Of a stretch of 64,000 nucleotides of DNA, positions 9,298 through 18,290 are shown in pieces. The position numbers and the translations under genes were made by a program. The notes under the pieces were generated by a model. That model did no database searches, was not told the DNA's origin, and saw nothing but the letters and a program-made list of their open reading frames with translations. This DNA comes from Paenibacillus koleovorans NBRC 103111 (GTDB lineage Bacteria; Bacillota; Bacilli; Paenibacillales; NBRC-103111): NCBI RefSeq assembly GCF_004000845.1, contig NZ_BIMA01000008.1, forward strand, positions 1 through 64,000, in the 5' to 3' direction. Positions within the stretch are counted from its first letter, which is position 1. Each line of letters opens with the position of its first letter.

Positions 9298-10027
9298 GAT
9301 CCAAGGTTTGGCCTCCGGATACGGAGAAAGTATGGTGCTTCGCGACGTCAGCCTGAAGGTATACCCCGGGCAAGTCGTCTGCCTGATGGGGCGCAACGGC
9401 GTAGGGAAGACGACGCTCCTGAAGAGCATTATGGGGGTGTTGCCGGCTAAGAGCGGTACGGTGCGGTACGCGGGGAAGGAGCTGACGAAGCTGCCCCCGG
9501 ATCGGCGTGCGCGAGCCGGCATCGGCTATGTGCCGCAAGGACGCGACGTGTTCGCGCAGCTGACCGTGGAGGAGAACTTGCTGCTCGGGCTGGAGGCGCT
9601 GGCGTCGGGGGCGGCATCGGCGCCGGGCAGGGGCTGGTTAGGCGCCGGGAGGCGGCGTTCGGTGCCCGAGGAGGTGCTGGACACGTTCCCCGTGCTCCGG
9701 GAATTTCTGCGACGCCGCGGCGGCGACTTGAGCGGCGGCCAGCAGCAGCAGCTCGCGATCGCGCGTGCGCTGGCGGCGAAGCCGTCGCTGCTGCTGCTCG
9801 ACGAGCCGATGGAGGGGATCCAGCCGTCCGTCGTACAGCTGATCGAGGACGTCATAGCCTCGATCAAGGCGTCGCGGACGACTTCCGTGCTGCTCGTCGA
9901 GCAGAGCCTCGAGTTCGCCACGAACATCGCCGACTACTACTACGTGCTGGACAAAGGCACTATCGTCGCGCAAGGCAGCTCCGCCGAGCTGTCGGCGGAG
10001 GATGTCCGCCAACATTTGACGGTGTAA
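9290..10027 (+). CDS. urtE: Urea ABC transporter ATPase UrtE
   Basis: Second ATPase of the urea importer, LivF-like. The ATG at 9290 overlaps the urtD stop by eight bases and gives MLEIQGLASGYGESMVLRDVS, the expected N-terminus. Walker A GRNGVGKTTLLK, signature LSGGQQQQLAIARAL, Walker B LLLLDEPMEGIQP and the switch His in VEQSLEF (Gln/Glu form as in the family) are seen. Compared with typical UrtE there is a small Ala/Gly/Arg-rich insertion at about residues 102-120 (ALASGAASAPGRGWLGAG). Last gene before a strong terminator. Confidence 0.92.
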   Translation: MLEIQGLASGYGESMVLRDVSLKVYPGQVVCLMGRNGVGKTTLLKSIMGVLPAKSGTVRYAGKELTKLPPDRRARAGIGYVPQGRDVFAQLTVEENLLLGLEALASGAASAPGRGWLGAGRRRSVPEEVLDTFPVLREFLRRRGGDLSGGQQQQLAIARALAAKPSLLLLDEPMEGIQPSVVQLIEDVIASIKASRTTSVLLVEQSLEFATNIADYYYVLDKGTIVAQGSSAELSAEDVRQHLTV

Positions 10028-10035
10028 GCAGCAAG

Positions 10036-10075
10036 GCAGCTCTCCCTGAGGTTCAGGGGGAGTGGCTTTTTTTTT
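10036..10075 (+). terminator. Rho-independent terminator of urtABCDE
   Basis: The arms CTCCCTGA and TCAGGGGGAG form a stem around a three-base loop and are followed by nine T. Between it and the next gene (to 10255) only a possible upstream promoter region is present and no gene was seen. Confidence 0.85.
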
Positions 10076-10255
10076 GTATAAAGTGAGGCATATCGCTATT
10101 TGCTTCATTATTTGTTTGCAGTAGATTGGAGGGTGCTTCCATTTACATGAATTACTGATACAATGAGTAGTATTACTTTGGAGCTATCGCGAAGAGACGT
10201 GTGTTTGCTGGCAGGGAGTAAGTTTGATCTACCCTACGAAAGGAGGAACTCCACC

Positions 10256-11542
10256 GTGACGCAGGAACCCCGCAAAATCACAAAGCACCAGCTCGAATCT
10301 TACATCGATTCTCCGGCTAAGCAGCAACAACTATATAAACGGACTTTGTTCATTGTGGTGCTCTCGCAAATTTTTGGAGGTGCCGGGCTTGCAGCAGGTG
10401 TGACGGTCGGCGCTCTTCTGGCGCAGGACATCTTGGGGAAAGAAAGCTTTACCGGCATCCCCTCGGCGTTGATCACGCTTGGATCGGCAGCGGCTGCTTT
10501 GTTGGTGGGACGTCTTTCGCAGCGCTTCGGGCGCCGACTGGGACTAGTTGCAGGGTTTTGGGCAGGAGGTATTGGGGCTGTCGGTGTTATAGTTGCTGCC
10601 GTGCATGAGCATATTCTTCTGTTGTTCGTATCGCTTCTACTATACGGGGCGGGAACGGCATCGAATTTGCAGGCGCGGTATGCGGGTACTGACTTGGCCA
10701 AACCGACGCAGCGTGCAAAAGCAATTAGCGTGGCGATGGTTTCAACAACTTTTGGGGCGGTGGCGGGTCCTAACTTGGTGGATGTAACCGGCGAGTTCGC
10801 AGTTTCCATTGGAATTCCGGCTTTGGCAGGTCCCTTTATTTTAGCGGCAGCAGCTTTCATTTTTGCTGGATTTGTCCTTTTCTTTTTTCTCAGACCGGAC
10901 CCGCTCGTTATTGCCAAAGCCATCTTTAATTCGCAAAAGGAGCAACCCTCAACCCATTCCGCAGCAACCCAACCGATAGCATCTCCCAAGTACAATAGAG
11001 GGTTGATCGTCGGGGCGACTGTCATGATTCTCACACAGATCGTGATGGTCGCTATTATGACGATGACTCCGATCCACATGAAGCACCATGGCCATAGTTT
11101 AAGCGCTGTAGGGTTAGTAATCAGTCTTCATGTTTGTGCGATGTTTTTGCCTTCGCTTTTTACGGGTTATTTGGTTGATAAAATCGGTCGTACAGCGATG
11201 TCCCTAGCATCTGGCGGCGTTCTCTTGGCGGCGGGCCTTGTTGCGGCTTTTGCGCCGGCGGATTCGATGCCAATACTAATACTAGCACTTGTTTTGTTAG
11301 GGCTCGGGTGGAACTTTGGTTTGATTAGCGGAACCGCCATTATTGTAGATTCGACCACCGCCGCAACTCGCGCCAAAACACAGGGAACAATCGATGTGCT
11401 GATTGCATTGGCCGGAGCATCGGGGGGAGCCGCTTCAGGATTGGTTGTAGCCAGCTCCAGCTACTCCATGCTTTCTTGGGCTGGTGCAGGGCTGGCGTTG
11501 TTGCTAGTTCCGGTTGTGTTGTGGTCTCGTGGGAAGAGCTAG
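10256..11542 (+). CDS. Major facilitator superfamily transporter
   Basis: Integral membrane transporter of unknown substrate, 428 residues, with about 12 hydrophobic segments. The GTG at 10256 is preferred because AAAGGAGG lies directly upstream; the frame is open for 31 earlier codons without a ribosome site. The loop 2-3 motif is recognisable as GRLSQRFGRRLGL, and a similar GYLVDKIGRTAMSL motif lies in the second half. A 'TQRAKAISVAMVSTTFGAVAGP' region resembles multidrug/YxaM-like Bacillus MFS proteins (compared by memory, key residues ATSFGAVAGP-like). It stands alone between two terminators, so the context gives no substrate. Confidence 0.85.
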   Translation: MTQEPRKITKHQLESYIDSPAKQQQLYKRTLFIVVLSQIFGGAGLAAGVTVGALLAQDILGKESFTGIPSALITLGSAAAALLVGRLSQRFGRRLGLVAGFWAGGIGAVGVIVAAVHEHILLLFVSLLLYGAGTASNLQARYAGTDLAKPTQRAKAISVAMVSTTFGAVAGPNLVDVTGEFAVSIGIPALAGPFILAAAAFIFAGFVLFFFLRPDPLVIAKAIFNSQKEQPSTHSAATQPIASPKYNRGLIVGATVMILTQIVMVAIMTMTPIHMKHHGHSLSAVGLVISLHVCAMFLPSLFTGYLVDKIGRTAMSLASGGVLLAAGLVAAFAPADSMPILILALVLLGLGWNFGLISGTAIIVDSTTAATRAKTQGTIDVLIALAGASGGAASGLVVASSSYSMLSWAGAGLALLLVPVVLWSRGKS

Positions 11543-11641
11543 TGTAAAGTCCAATAGATTCAAGGTGATGCGATGAGCCATTTTGCCAAAGGTGCTTCAC
11601 CTGAATGGAATTCGCCACGCTATTCAAGTAGGGGAATAGTT

Positions 11642-11671
11642 AAGGCTGCCGAATCTTCGGCAGCCTTTTAC
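11642..11671. terminator. Bidirectional terminator between the MFS and alkC genes
   Basis: AAGGCTGCCGAA and TTCGGCAGCCTT form a perfect stem with a tiny loop; T and A runs flank it on both sides, so it can serve both convergent genes. Confidence 0.8.
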
Positions 11672-11678
11672 ACACTTC

Positions 11679-12761
11679 CTAGCCCCGCACCTCAAACGAA
11701 ACCTCCGCAACCTCCGCGCCGTTCACAAGAATCGCCAAACGGTGCTTGCCCGGATAATGCTTGCGGGTCGTGAGGTCCCTGAAGCTTAGCTTGCGCGAGA
11801 TCGTTTCGTTCCCGCTGAACTGCTTCTTCTCGGACAAGTGGAACAGCTTCTGAGAGGTTTTGCCGTTCGCTTTTACGTAGTCGATGCCGAATTGCAGCCG
11901 GAAGGTACACGGATCGCTGCTTGACAAGACGAACGAGAAAACAACTTCTTCCCCTATCCGAATGTCCTGAGGCTGGACCGTCATATTACGGACCTTCACC
12001 GACTCCGACAAGCCGGCTCCTCCGAAACCGAACAACTGAAGGGCTTCCGGATCGCCTTTTTTGAGCAAGGTGCGGCAGCCGTGCTTGAGAATCCAATCCG
12101 TTCGGGGATCGTGTCCCATCCACTCCTGAGCTATTTTCAGCACAAGCTCCGGATGATCCTTGGAAATATCATTCAGATTGTTGGCGACGCTCCGCCTGAC
12201 ATAATCGGAGGGATCCGCTTTCAGCGCCTCCAGGATCGGAAGAAGCGGATCGGGCTGCGCCTTCAATCGGCGAAGCGGTGCCGCCCAAGGCAGCCGGGGC
12301 CGGCAACCTTCGCTTGCCAGCCGGCGCACATGCTCGTCCGGATCGCTTGTCCACTCGAGCATCGTCTTCAGCATGCGATCCTGATCGCGCTCGATAAAAG
12401 GACGAATCGCAAATTCAGAGCTGCTTGACGGGGTGAACTTTTTAAGCGCATGAACCGAAGTGTTCCAATGGTCAAGTCCGAAAACCTCCACGAAATCGGG
12501 AAAGAACAAATAAGGAAATCCTTTGCATTCCCCCGCAAGCCGCTCTAGAATCTCCACGGCCTTCTCATAGTCTCCCGGCAGAAACTTCCCCAGCGCCGCC
12601 GAAATATGCCGCATCCGCTCCTTCAGTTCCCGACTTTCCCAGGCATCATCGAACACGGTTTCAAGAAATTGCCTTTCATCAAAAGAAGCATATTCCCGCC
12701 TAACCTTGACCGCAAAACTATCCAGCAGCTCGCGTGTATATATGTTTTTCAACGCATCCAT
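11679..12761 (-). CDS. AlkC-type DNA glycosylase (alkylation repair, HEAT-like repeats)
   Basis: Resembles the AlkC family of DNA glycosylases, which excise 3-methyladenine-type lesions with a HEAT-like helical scaffold. The diagnostic stretch is EHVRRLASEGCRPRLPWA (about residues 158-175), followed by DPSDYVRRSVANNLNDISKDHP. After about residue 265 a beta-rich region starts (VRNMTVQPQDIRIGEEVVFSF), consistent with the C-terminal Ig-like domain described for AlkC. The ATG at 12761 has a GAGGGTAGG ribosome site; an upstream ATG 20 codons earlier has none. Single-gene unit, convergent with the MFS gene. Confidence 0.8.
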   Translation of the reverse strand: MDALKNIYTRELLDSFAVKVRREYASFDERQFLETVFDDAWESRELKERMRHISAALGKFLPGDYEKAVEILERLAGECKGFPYLFFPDFVEVFGLDHWNTSVHALKKFTPSSSSEFAIRPFIERDQDRMLKTMLEWTSDPDEHVRRLASEGCRPRLPWAAPLRRLKAQPDPLLPILEALKADPSDYVRRSVANNLNDISKDHPELVLKIAQEWMGHDPRTDWILKHGCRTLLKKGDPEALQLFGFGGAGLSESVKVRNMTVQPQDIRIGEEVVFSFVLSSSDPCTFRLQFGIDYVKANGKTSQKLFHLSEKKQFSGNETISRKLSFRDLTTRKHYPGKHRLAILVNGAEVAEVSFEVRG

Positions 12762-12892
12762 TTCCGTACCTACCCTCTTGTGAAGTCCGTGTCCATCAAT
12801 CAGTTTATCATATTTCCCCATCTGTTGATGTAAGAACGGATCGATTGCGTTATACTTTGGATATGTAAGTTTGCAGCAAAGGGGAATCGGAG

Positions 12893-15223
12893 ATGGAACA
12901 CCATTTACATGGCGAGTACAACGGGTTGCTGGCGGTACTGGCTTATTTGATTGCGGTTATTGCATCCTATACGGCATTCGAATTCGCAGGCCGTATGAGT
13001 GCGGCGGTGGGCCGGACACGCAGAGGGTGGCTAATTGGCGGCGCCTTCTCCATGGGGATCGGGATTTGGTCCATGCATTTTGTGGCCATGCTCGCTTTTT
13101 CCATGCCGATTTCCGTCTCGTATGAGATTTGGATTGTAGCAGTCTCGATGATCGCGGCCATGTTCACATCCTATTTGGCGTTGGTGATCATCAGTCAGAA
13201 ATCATTTTTGCTGCGAAATTTGTTCCTGGGCGCTGGCTTAATGGGTGTAGGCATTACTGTGATGCACTACACGGGGATGGCGGCCATGAATATGAATGCT
13301 TCCATCCATTATGATCCGTTTTTGTTCGGGCTGTCCATCCTCATTGCGGTTGGGGCTTCTTTGGCGGCTTTGGTCATCGTTCGCCTGCTGCGGGAGAAGA
13401 CGGGGTTGGTTGGCAACTTACTGAAAGCAGGTGCCGGTCTAGTGATGGGAGCAGCCATCTCAGGCATGCACTACACGGGTATGGCCGCCGCATCGTTTAT
13501 CGAGAAAGCCGGAGCAGGTCCGGACGGGATGTCGCTCAATCAGGATATGCTTGCTTATGCGGTGATTGGCGCTACTTTTGTGATTTTGCAATCCGCTCTG
13601 TTCATGACCTATCTGGATCGCCGGACCAACGATTTCAGTGTACAGAATGCCGAGGTTTCCAAAGCCAGAGACGAAGCGCTTGAAGCGAGTTTGTTCAAAA
13701 GCCAGTTTCTAGCCAATATGAGTCACGAGCTGCGCACTCCGCTGAATGCGATTATTGGGTATAGCGATATGTTGAAAGAAGAAGCGGAGGAAATGGGAGA
13801 ACAAACCTTCGCCAATGACTTGGAAAAGATCAATACCGCCGGCAAACATCTATTGTCGCTGATCAATGATATTCTGGACCTCTCCAAGATTGAAGCGGGG
13901 AAAATGGATCTGTTCCTGGAGCCTTATGAGATTCCGGGACTTGTGCAGGAAGTGCAAAGAACCGTTTATCCGCTGATGGAGAAAAATCAGAACCAGCTGC
14001 TTGTCGAATATCCGGAGGGCTTTATGCTTACGGACGTTACGAAGCTGCGCCAGCTTCTTCTGAACTTGCTGAGCAACGCGAGTAAGTTTACGAAGGAAGG
14101 CCAGGTGAGACTAAAGGTTACATATGCGAAGGAGCAGGGGATAGCGGGAGTCGCTTTTCGCGTGGAAGATTCGGGCATCGGGATGACGCCGGAGCAGATG
14201 GAGCATCTGTTCGAGGCTTTCCGACAAGGAGATTCCTCCACTACGAAGAAGTTCGGAGGAACGGGACTCGGGCTCGCCATAACCAAGAAAATTACCGAAA
14301 TGATGGGCGGAACGATCCATGTAGAGAGCGAATATGGCAAAGGCTCGACATTCACGATCTGGCTCCCGTTGCTGCAGGCTCAAGCCGGTGAGGAAGCGAT
14401 TCCTATAGCGGACCATTTGGATGAAGAGCAGGAAGGGCTGCAGCAGGAGTCGGCAGGCGGCACTACGGTACTGATCATAGACGATTACCTGGCTGCGCAT
14501 CAACTGATGCGGCATTACTTGGAGCAAGAGGAATGGAGGCTAGTGTTCGCCAGCAATGGTCAACAAGGGTTGAACCTAGCTAAACAGCTGCGGCCCGCGG
14601 TTATTTGTCTGGATGTGCTGATGCCGGGAATGGACGGTTGGTCCGTTTTGTCCCAGTTGAAAAATGACCCCGAGCTAGCTGGTATCCCTGTAGTGATTAT
14701 TTCCATGACGGATGATAAGAGTCTAGGTTATGCGCTGGGCGCGGCGGAATTTATGACGAAGCCGATTGATCGGGAAAAGCTGCTGCCTGTCCTGAACAAG
14801 CTGCTGCTTGAACGCGTGTCTCCTTCCATTCTTGTGATTGAAGATGATATTCCTACCAGTCAGATGATGTACAAGATGCTTGAGAAAGAAGGATACCGGG
14901 TCGCGAGAGCTGCCAATGGTCATGTAGCCTTGCAAAGCATGGCCCAGACGATTCCACAACTCATCTTGCTTGATCTAATGATGCCGAAGATGGATGGCTT
15001 CGAATTCGTGGCAGAGCTGCGGAAGCGCGAGGAGTGGAGTTCGATTCCCATCGTTGTCATCACCGCGAAGACCATTACAGCCGAAGATCAATTGCGCTTG
15101 AACGGCTATGTGAAAAATATTATCCAAAAAGGCACGCTCGACCGTAAAGCTTTGGTCCAAGAGATAAGAAAGCTTCTCGCAGATTCCACTCAGGAAACTG
15201 AGAACGAGAATAGAGTCAGTTAG
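12893..15223 (+). CDS. MHYT-domain hybrid sensor histidine kinase with two receiver domains
   Basis: Membrane sensor of 776 residues. Residues 1-240 hold the MHYT sensor, about seven hydrophobic helices with the repeated motifs SMHFVAM, VMHYTGMAAM and GMHYTGMAA (proposed copper/diatomic-gas ligands in this family). The kinase core follows: H-box SHELRTPLNAIIGY with the phospho-His near residue 278, then an ATPase domain with DSGIGM and GGTGLGLAI. Two receiver domains follow, with phospho-acceptor Asp in CLDVLMPGMDG (about 573) and LLDLMMPKMDG (about 693). No partner regulator or output domain is adjacent. The end of receiver 2 lacks the usual KP motif (KNIIQKG instead). Confidence 0.9.
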   Translation: MEHHLHGEYNGLLAVLAYLIAVIASYTAFEFAGRMSAAVGRTRRGWLIGGAFSMGIGIWSMHFVAMLAFSMPISVSYEIWIVAVSMIAAMFTSYLALVIISQKSFLLRNLFLGAGLMGVGITVMHYTGMAAMNMNASIHYDPFLFGLSILIAVGASLAALVIVRLLREKTGLVGNLLKAGAGLVMGAAISGMHYTGMAAASFIEKAGAGPDGMSLNQDMLAYAVIGATFVILQSALFMTYLDRRTNDFSVQNAEVSKARDEALEASLFKSQFLANMSHELRTPLNAIIGYSDMLKEEAEEMGEQTFANDLEKINTAGKHLLSLINDILDLSKIEAGKMDLFLEPYEIPGLVQEVQRTVYPLMEKNQNQLLVEYPEGFMLTDVTKLRQLLLNLLSNASKFTKEGQVRLKVTYAKEQGIAGVAFRVEDSGIGMTPEQMEHLFEAFRQGDSSTTKKFGGTGLGLAITKKITEMMGGTIHVESEYGKGSTFTIWLPLLQAQAGEEAIPIADHLDEEQEGLQQESAGGTTVLIIDDYLAAHQLMRHYLEQEEWRLVFASNGQQGLNLAKQLRPAVICLDVLMPGMDGWSVLSQLKNDPELAGIPVVIISMTDDKSLGYALGAAEFMTKPIDREKLLPVLNKLLLERVSPSILVIEDDIPTSQMMYKMLEKEGYRVARAANGHVALQSMAQTIPQLILLDLMMPKMDGFEFVAELRKREEWSSIPIVVITAKTITAEDQLRLNGYVKNIIQKGTLDRKALVQEIRKLLADSTQETENENRVS

Positions 15224-15268
15224 TCGATTCTTTCTTTCCCAATTAAATTGAATTCTACTTCCACTTTG

Positions 15269-15301
15269 CTGCCGAACAAACAAAAAGTCGGTGGCTTTTT
15301 T
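15269..15301 (+). terminator. Terminator after the hybrid kinase gene
   Basis: GCTGCCGA pairs with TCGGTGGC (two G-T wobbles) over an A-rich loop, followed by six T. Confidence 0.6.
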
Positions 15302-15394
15302 GTGCGCAGACATTCGAACTAAGAAGGAAATAGATTACTAATTATAGAAAACATTAACTGGGGAAATTCAGACGATTTTTTAAAGGAGAAACGC

Positions 15395-16222
15395 ATGAAA
15401 CAATTCCTTCTGACCCGACTGCCATTCTTGTATCCCATGAGGATCACTCAGCTTCGACTCCAAAGGGTGGTCCGGGATGCCTTGTCCTTGAAGAGGTTTG
15501 CCACAACAAAAACGGAGAGTGTGCTGCCGGTTATTTGCAAAAAGCATCAGTCGCTGCTCAGAAGAAAGCTGGGATCCTCGGACCCGAAGCTCCAGGAGAA
15601 CAAAATCACCAACTTAAGTATTAGCATCCGAGCGATGAACGGCATACTGATCCGCCCGGGGGAGACATTTTCTTTCTGGAAGCTGGTGGGGAAAACGACG
15701 ACGAAAAAAGGCTATATCGAAGGACTGTTGTTGTCCCAAGGCGAAGTTAGGAAAGGAGTTGGCGGGGGCCTCTGCCAAATGGCGAATCTGTTGTTCTGGC
15801 TGGCGTTGCATACACCCCTTCAGATCGAAGAGCGGCATCATCACAGCTTCGACCCGTTCCCGGACGACCATCGCGTCTTGCCCTTCGGCAGCGGCGCCAG
15901 CGTGTTCTATAACTACATCGATCTAAGGCTCAGCAATCCGACCGATCAAAGCTTCCAATTCAAGCTGTGGCTAACCGACGAGCATCTCAAAGGGACCGTG
16001 CTGACGGAGCGGGAGTGGCCGTTTTCTTATCATGTGTTTGAGAAAAATCATGCTTTCCTGCAAGAGAACGGTAAAAACTACAGAAGAAACGAAATCTGGC
16101 GTTCGGTCATCGATAAGAAAACCGGGAATGAAGTTCGCCAGGAGCTGCTAATCCGAAATTTCTCCGAAGTCAAGTATGAACTCCCTGCCACGGAGCTAGC
16201 AGCAGTCACACAACACTCATAG
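15395..16222 (+). CDS. VanW family protein
   Basis: VanW-like protein, 275 residues, function unknown in general; the family is named after an accessory gene in some vancomycin-resistance clusters and is common in Firmicutes. The family core is seen as RPGETFSFWKLVGKTTTKKGY (residues about 88-108) and GGGLCQMANLLFWLALHTPL followed by a His-rich segment ERHHHSFDPFPDD. There is no signal peptide. The ATG follows AAAGGAG at good distance. There are no van ligase genes nearby, so no resistance role is implied. Confidence 0.85.
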   Translation: MKQFLLTRLPFLYPMRITQLRLQRVVRDALSLKRFATTKTESVLPVICKKHQSLLRRKLGSSDPKLQENKITNLSISIRAMNGILIRPGETFSFWKLVGKTTTKKGYIEGLLLSQGEVRKGVGGGLCQMANLLFWLALHTPLQIEERHHHSFDPFPDDHRVLPFGSGASVFYNYIDLRLSNPTDQSFQFKLWLTDEHLKGTVLTEREWPFSYHVFEKNHAFLQENGKNYRRNEIWRSVIDKKTGNEVRQELLIRNFSEVKYELPATELAAVTQHS

Positions 16223-16254
16223 TATGGGTTCCGCATCTAATCAAATGAACAAAT

Positions 16255-16287
16255 AAGGCCGACCAGAGCTGCTCTGGTTGGCCTTTT
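16255..16287. terminator. Bidirectional terminator between vanW-like and Dabb genes
   Basis: AAGGCCGACCAGAG and CTCTGGTTGGCCTTTT form a 14-base stem with one wobble and a three-base loop. Confidence 0.8.
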
Positions 16288-16296
16288 CAAACCAAA

Positions 16297-16590
16297 CTAA
16301 ATCTCAATATCGACACCGATGCTGTCCAGTCTGCCGGCCTCCCGGATAAACGTCACCACAGCTTGATGATCTTCATTCACCGCGTAGGCGTCCAGCGCTT
16401 GCTGGTTCTCGAAGCGGATCATCAGGATGACTTGGTACTCCTTGCTTTTCTCCGCCATGTTCAAGCCTGCCTGGATTTCGACGATGCCGTTCAGCTTGCT
16501 CTTCAGCGCCTTGAAACGACTGGCCACTTCCAGCAGCTGCTCCTGGGTCGTCGTTGGGGCAAATTTCAATAGTACGGTACGTTGAATCAT
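16297..16590 (-). CDS. Dabb-type stress-responsive alpha/beta-barrel protein
   Basis: Small dimeric ferredoxin-like fold protein, 97 residues. MIQRTVLLKFAPTTTQEQ at the N-terminus and the end YAVNEDHQAVVTFIRE fit the Dabb family (strand-helix-helix-strand, typical HP..HxxVxxF box). The ATG at 16590 is preferred: AAGGAGG lies 11 bases upstream and would be inside the gene if the earlier TTG were used. The function is unknown; members range from stress proteins to small cyclases. Confidence 0.8.
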   Translation of the reverse strand: MIQRTVLLKFAPTTTQEQLLEVASRFKALKSKLNGIVEIQAGLNMAEKSKEYQVILMIRFENQQALDAYAVNEDHQAVVTFIREAGRLDSIGVDIEI

Positions 16591-16656
16591 AGTAAGAGTA
16601 ACCTCCTTTTTGGTCAAATATCTACCATTTTACAAGGGATCGGACCAGAGATCAAT

Positions 16657-18108
16657 CTACTCCATCGCAGCGAGCTCATGATCGAACCATGTGTGGGACT
16701 CGCCGGTGTTCCAATTCTCGATCGTATTGTTCGGATATTGGATATAGATCGTTCGGGATGTGTCCAGATAGTGCAAGCCGGAGGCATAACTGGAAAGGCG
16801 CTCGGCTTCAAGCTTGGTGTTCAAGCGGTAGAGGCCGGTCGTATCCGGAGTAGAATGTTCCGGACGTATCGCCTTGATTACGACGTAAAGGCTGCCGTCA
16901 ACTGCCGCCGGATTCGATAAGACAGGGTTCGTAAGACCAAGGGCGACTACATCCATTCCGTTGTACCGCTCATTTACGATGTGGAGCTGGCCGTCACGGT
17001 CAATGAGTCCGAGTCCGGCGGTTCCTGGTATTGGTCCGGACCCGAAGCGCCAGGGCAAACTCGCGGACGTGATCCATACGGTTCCGTCGGGATTCGGCAT
17101 GACCCGGTCCAGAATGCGATTGAATTCCTTCAACTCGGTCGACGTGCCATTCCGAACGAGAAAGTTGTAAGTCGTTCCATAGTTCGGACCGACCGTAGCA
17201 ATTCTCCATTTCAGATTAATCGAGAGGATATCGCCTTGATCTCCTGCCGGATACTCCTTAGCTGTTAGGACGGGCGACCCCCATACGGCGGATTCCCACA
17301 CATCGGAGTCCGTTAGCGTGTACACTTTCGTGTCCCCGTAAAACAAATCGCGGTCTTGGCGCTCCGGCGTTACGGGTTGCCCGGCAAGGGGATGCTCTGA
17401 GGCAGACCGGCTGCCGCGCAGCTCCTCCAGCTCTTCCCGGCTTTTCCACTCGAGCCGATAGGTGCTTTTATCCATCTTGATCATGGCTTTGTTCGGGTCC
17501 CCCGTGAGCATGGACTGGAAGTACAACGCATGGTCGTCGTCACCAGGCAAAGGACCGATGACGTTCTGACCGCCGATCAGCTCTAGCCCGCCCGTCTCGA
17601 TCAAACGGATATCAATTTGCAGAATGTCGTGCACGAAATTCCAAGTCAGGGGCATGTAAATAATATTTTGGAAGGTCAAGAACGGATAAGGCTCCGATCC
17701 ATTGTCAACGGCAATTTCGTTCAGAGCGATATTGCCTTCCGCCAACCGGGCGGTAAACGGTCCGCGCCTGGGGACGTCGCTGAGATCCTGCACAAGCGGA
17801 GTTATTCGAGCCGGTCTGGGGAAATTGCGATTGGTCCAAATCCGCAGGCCCTCGGCTTCCCCCCAAGCCGACTCGATGCCAAGCGCTTGAAGATGGTTCC
17901 AAGTTAGAGGCAAGTAAGTGATGTCTTGATAAAACAAAAAGGGGTACTGGCTATGGGTCATATCCAAGGGCTGTCCATTGATCGAAATGGGGAAGGAAGG
18001 TAGAGTCGCTCGAACGGATGGACTAGCCGCATGTAGGGGAGTAAAAGTCGCCAGTGTGCTAACTAGTATGACAATCGCAATCAGCCCTAGTTTGAATCGT
18101 GAAAACAT
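16657..18108 (-). CDS. Secreted protein with two copper-amine-oxidase-N-like segments
   Basis: Exported protein of 483 residues, function unknown. The signal peptide is LGLIAIVILVSTLATFTPLHAA, cleaved near residue 28. Two segments resemble the copper amine oxidase N-terminal-like fold common on Paenibacillus surface proteins: about 40-90 (INGQPLDM, PFLFYQDITYLPLTWNHLQALG) and about 125-180 (ALNEIAVDNG, PFLTFQNIIYMPLTWNFVHDIL). The duplicated 'YLPLTWN/YMPLTWN' is visible. From residue 200 on there is a beta-propeller-like region without a recognised family (TGLYRLNTKLEAERLSSYASGL, TIYIQYP). Monocistronic. Confidence 0.75.
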   Translation of the reverse strand: MFSRFKLGLIAIVILVSTLATFTPLHAASPSVRATLPSFPISINGQPLDMTHSQYPFLFYQDITYLPLTWNHLQALGIESAWGEAEGLRIWTNRNFPRPARITPLVQDLSDVPRRGPFTARLAEGNIALNEIAVDNGSEPYPFLTFQNIIYMPLTWNFVHDILQIDIRLIETGGLELIGGQNVIGPLPGDDDHALYFQSMLTGDPNKAMIKMDKSTYRLEWKSREELEELRGSRSASEHPLAGQPVTPERQDRDLFYGDTKVYTLTDSDVWESAVWGSPVLTAKEYPAGDQGDILSINLKWRIATVGPNYGTTYNFLVRNGTSTELKEFNRILDRVMPNPDGTVWITSASLPWRFGSGPIPGTAGLGLIDRDGQLHIVNERYNGMDVVALGLTNPVLSNPAAVDGSLYVVIKAIRPEHSTPDTTGLYRLNTKLEAERLSSYASGLHYLDTSRTIYIQYPNNTIENWNTGESHTWFDHELAAME

Positions 18109-18290
18109 GTTTGTTCACCTAACTTCGCAAATGATTTACTAGGTTAGACGCAGTTCATCAGGAAAATGTTTTGCGTAATAGAAAATTTTGGTGAAAATGT
18201 GAAGGGTTATACCTCTCCATTTTCCCGAACCAACGGCAACTTGAACGTGCTATTATGAATAGGAAACGTCTATCAACCAAGGAGGACTTT

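Noticed and set aside
15395-16222. Vancomycin-resistance gene cluster
   Set aside because: Only a VanW-family gene is present, without vanH/A/X or a sensor pair; VanW proteins are widespread in Firmicutes.
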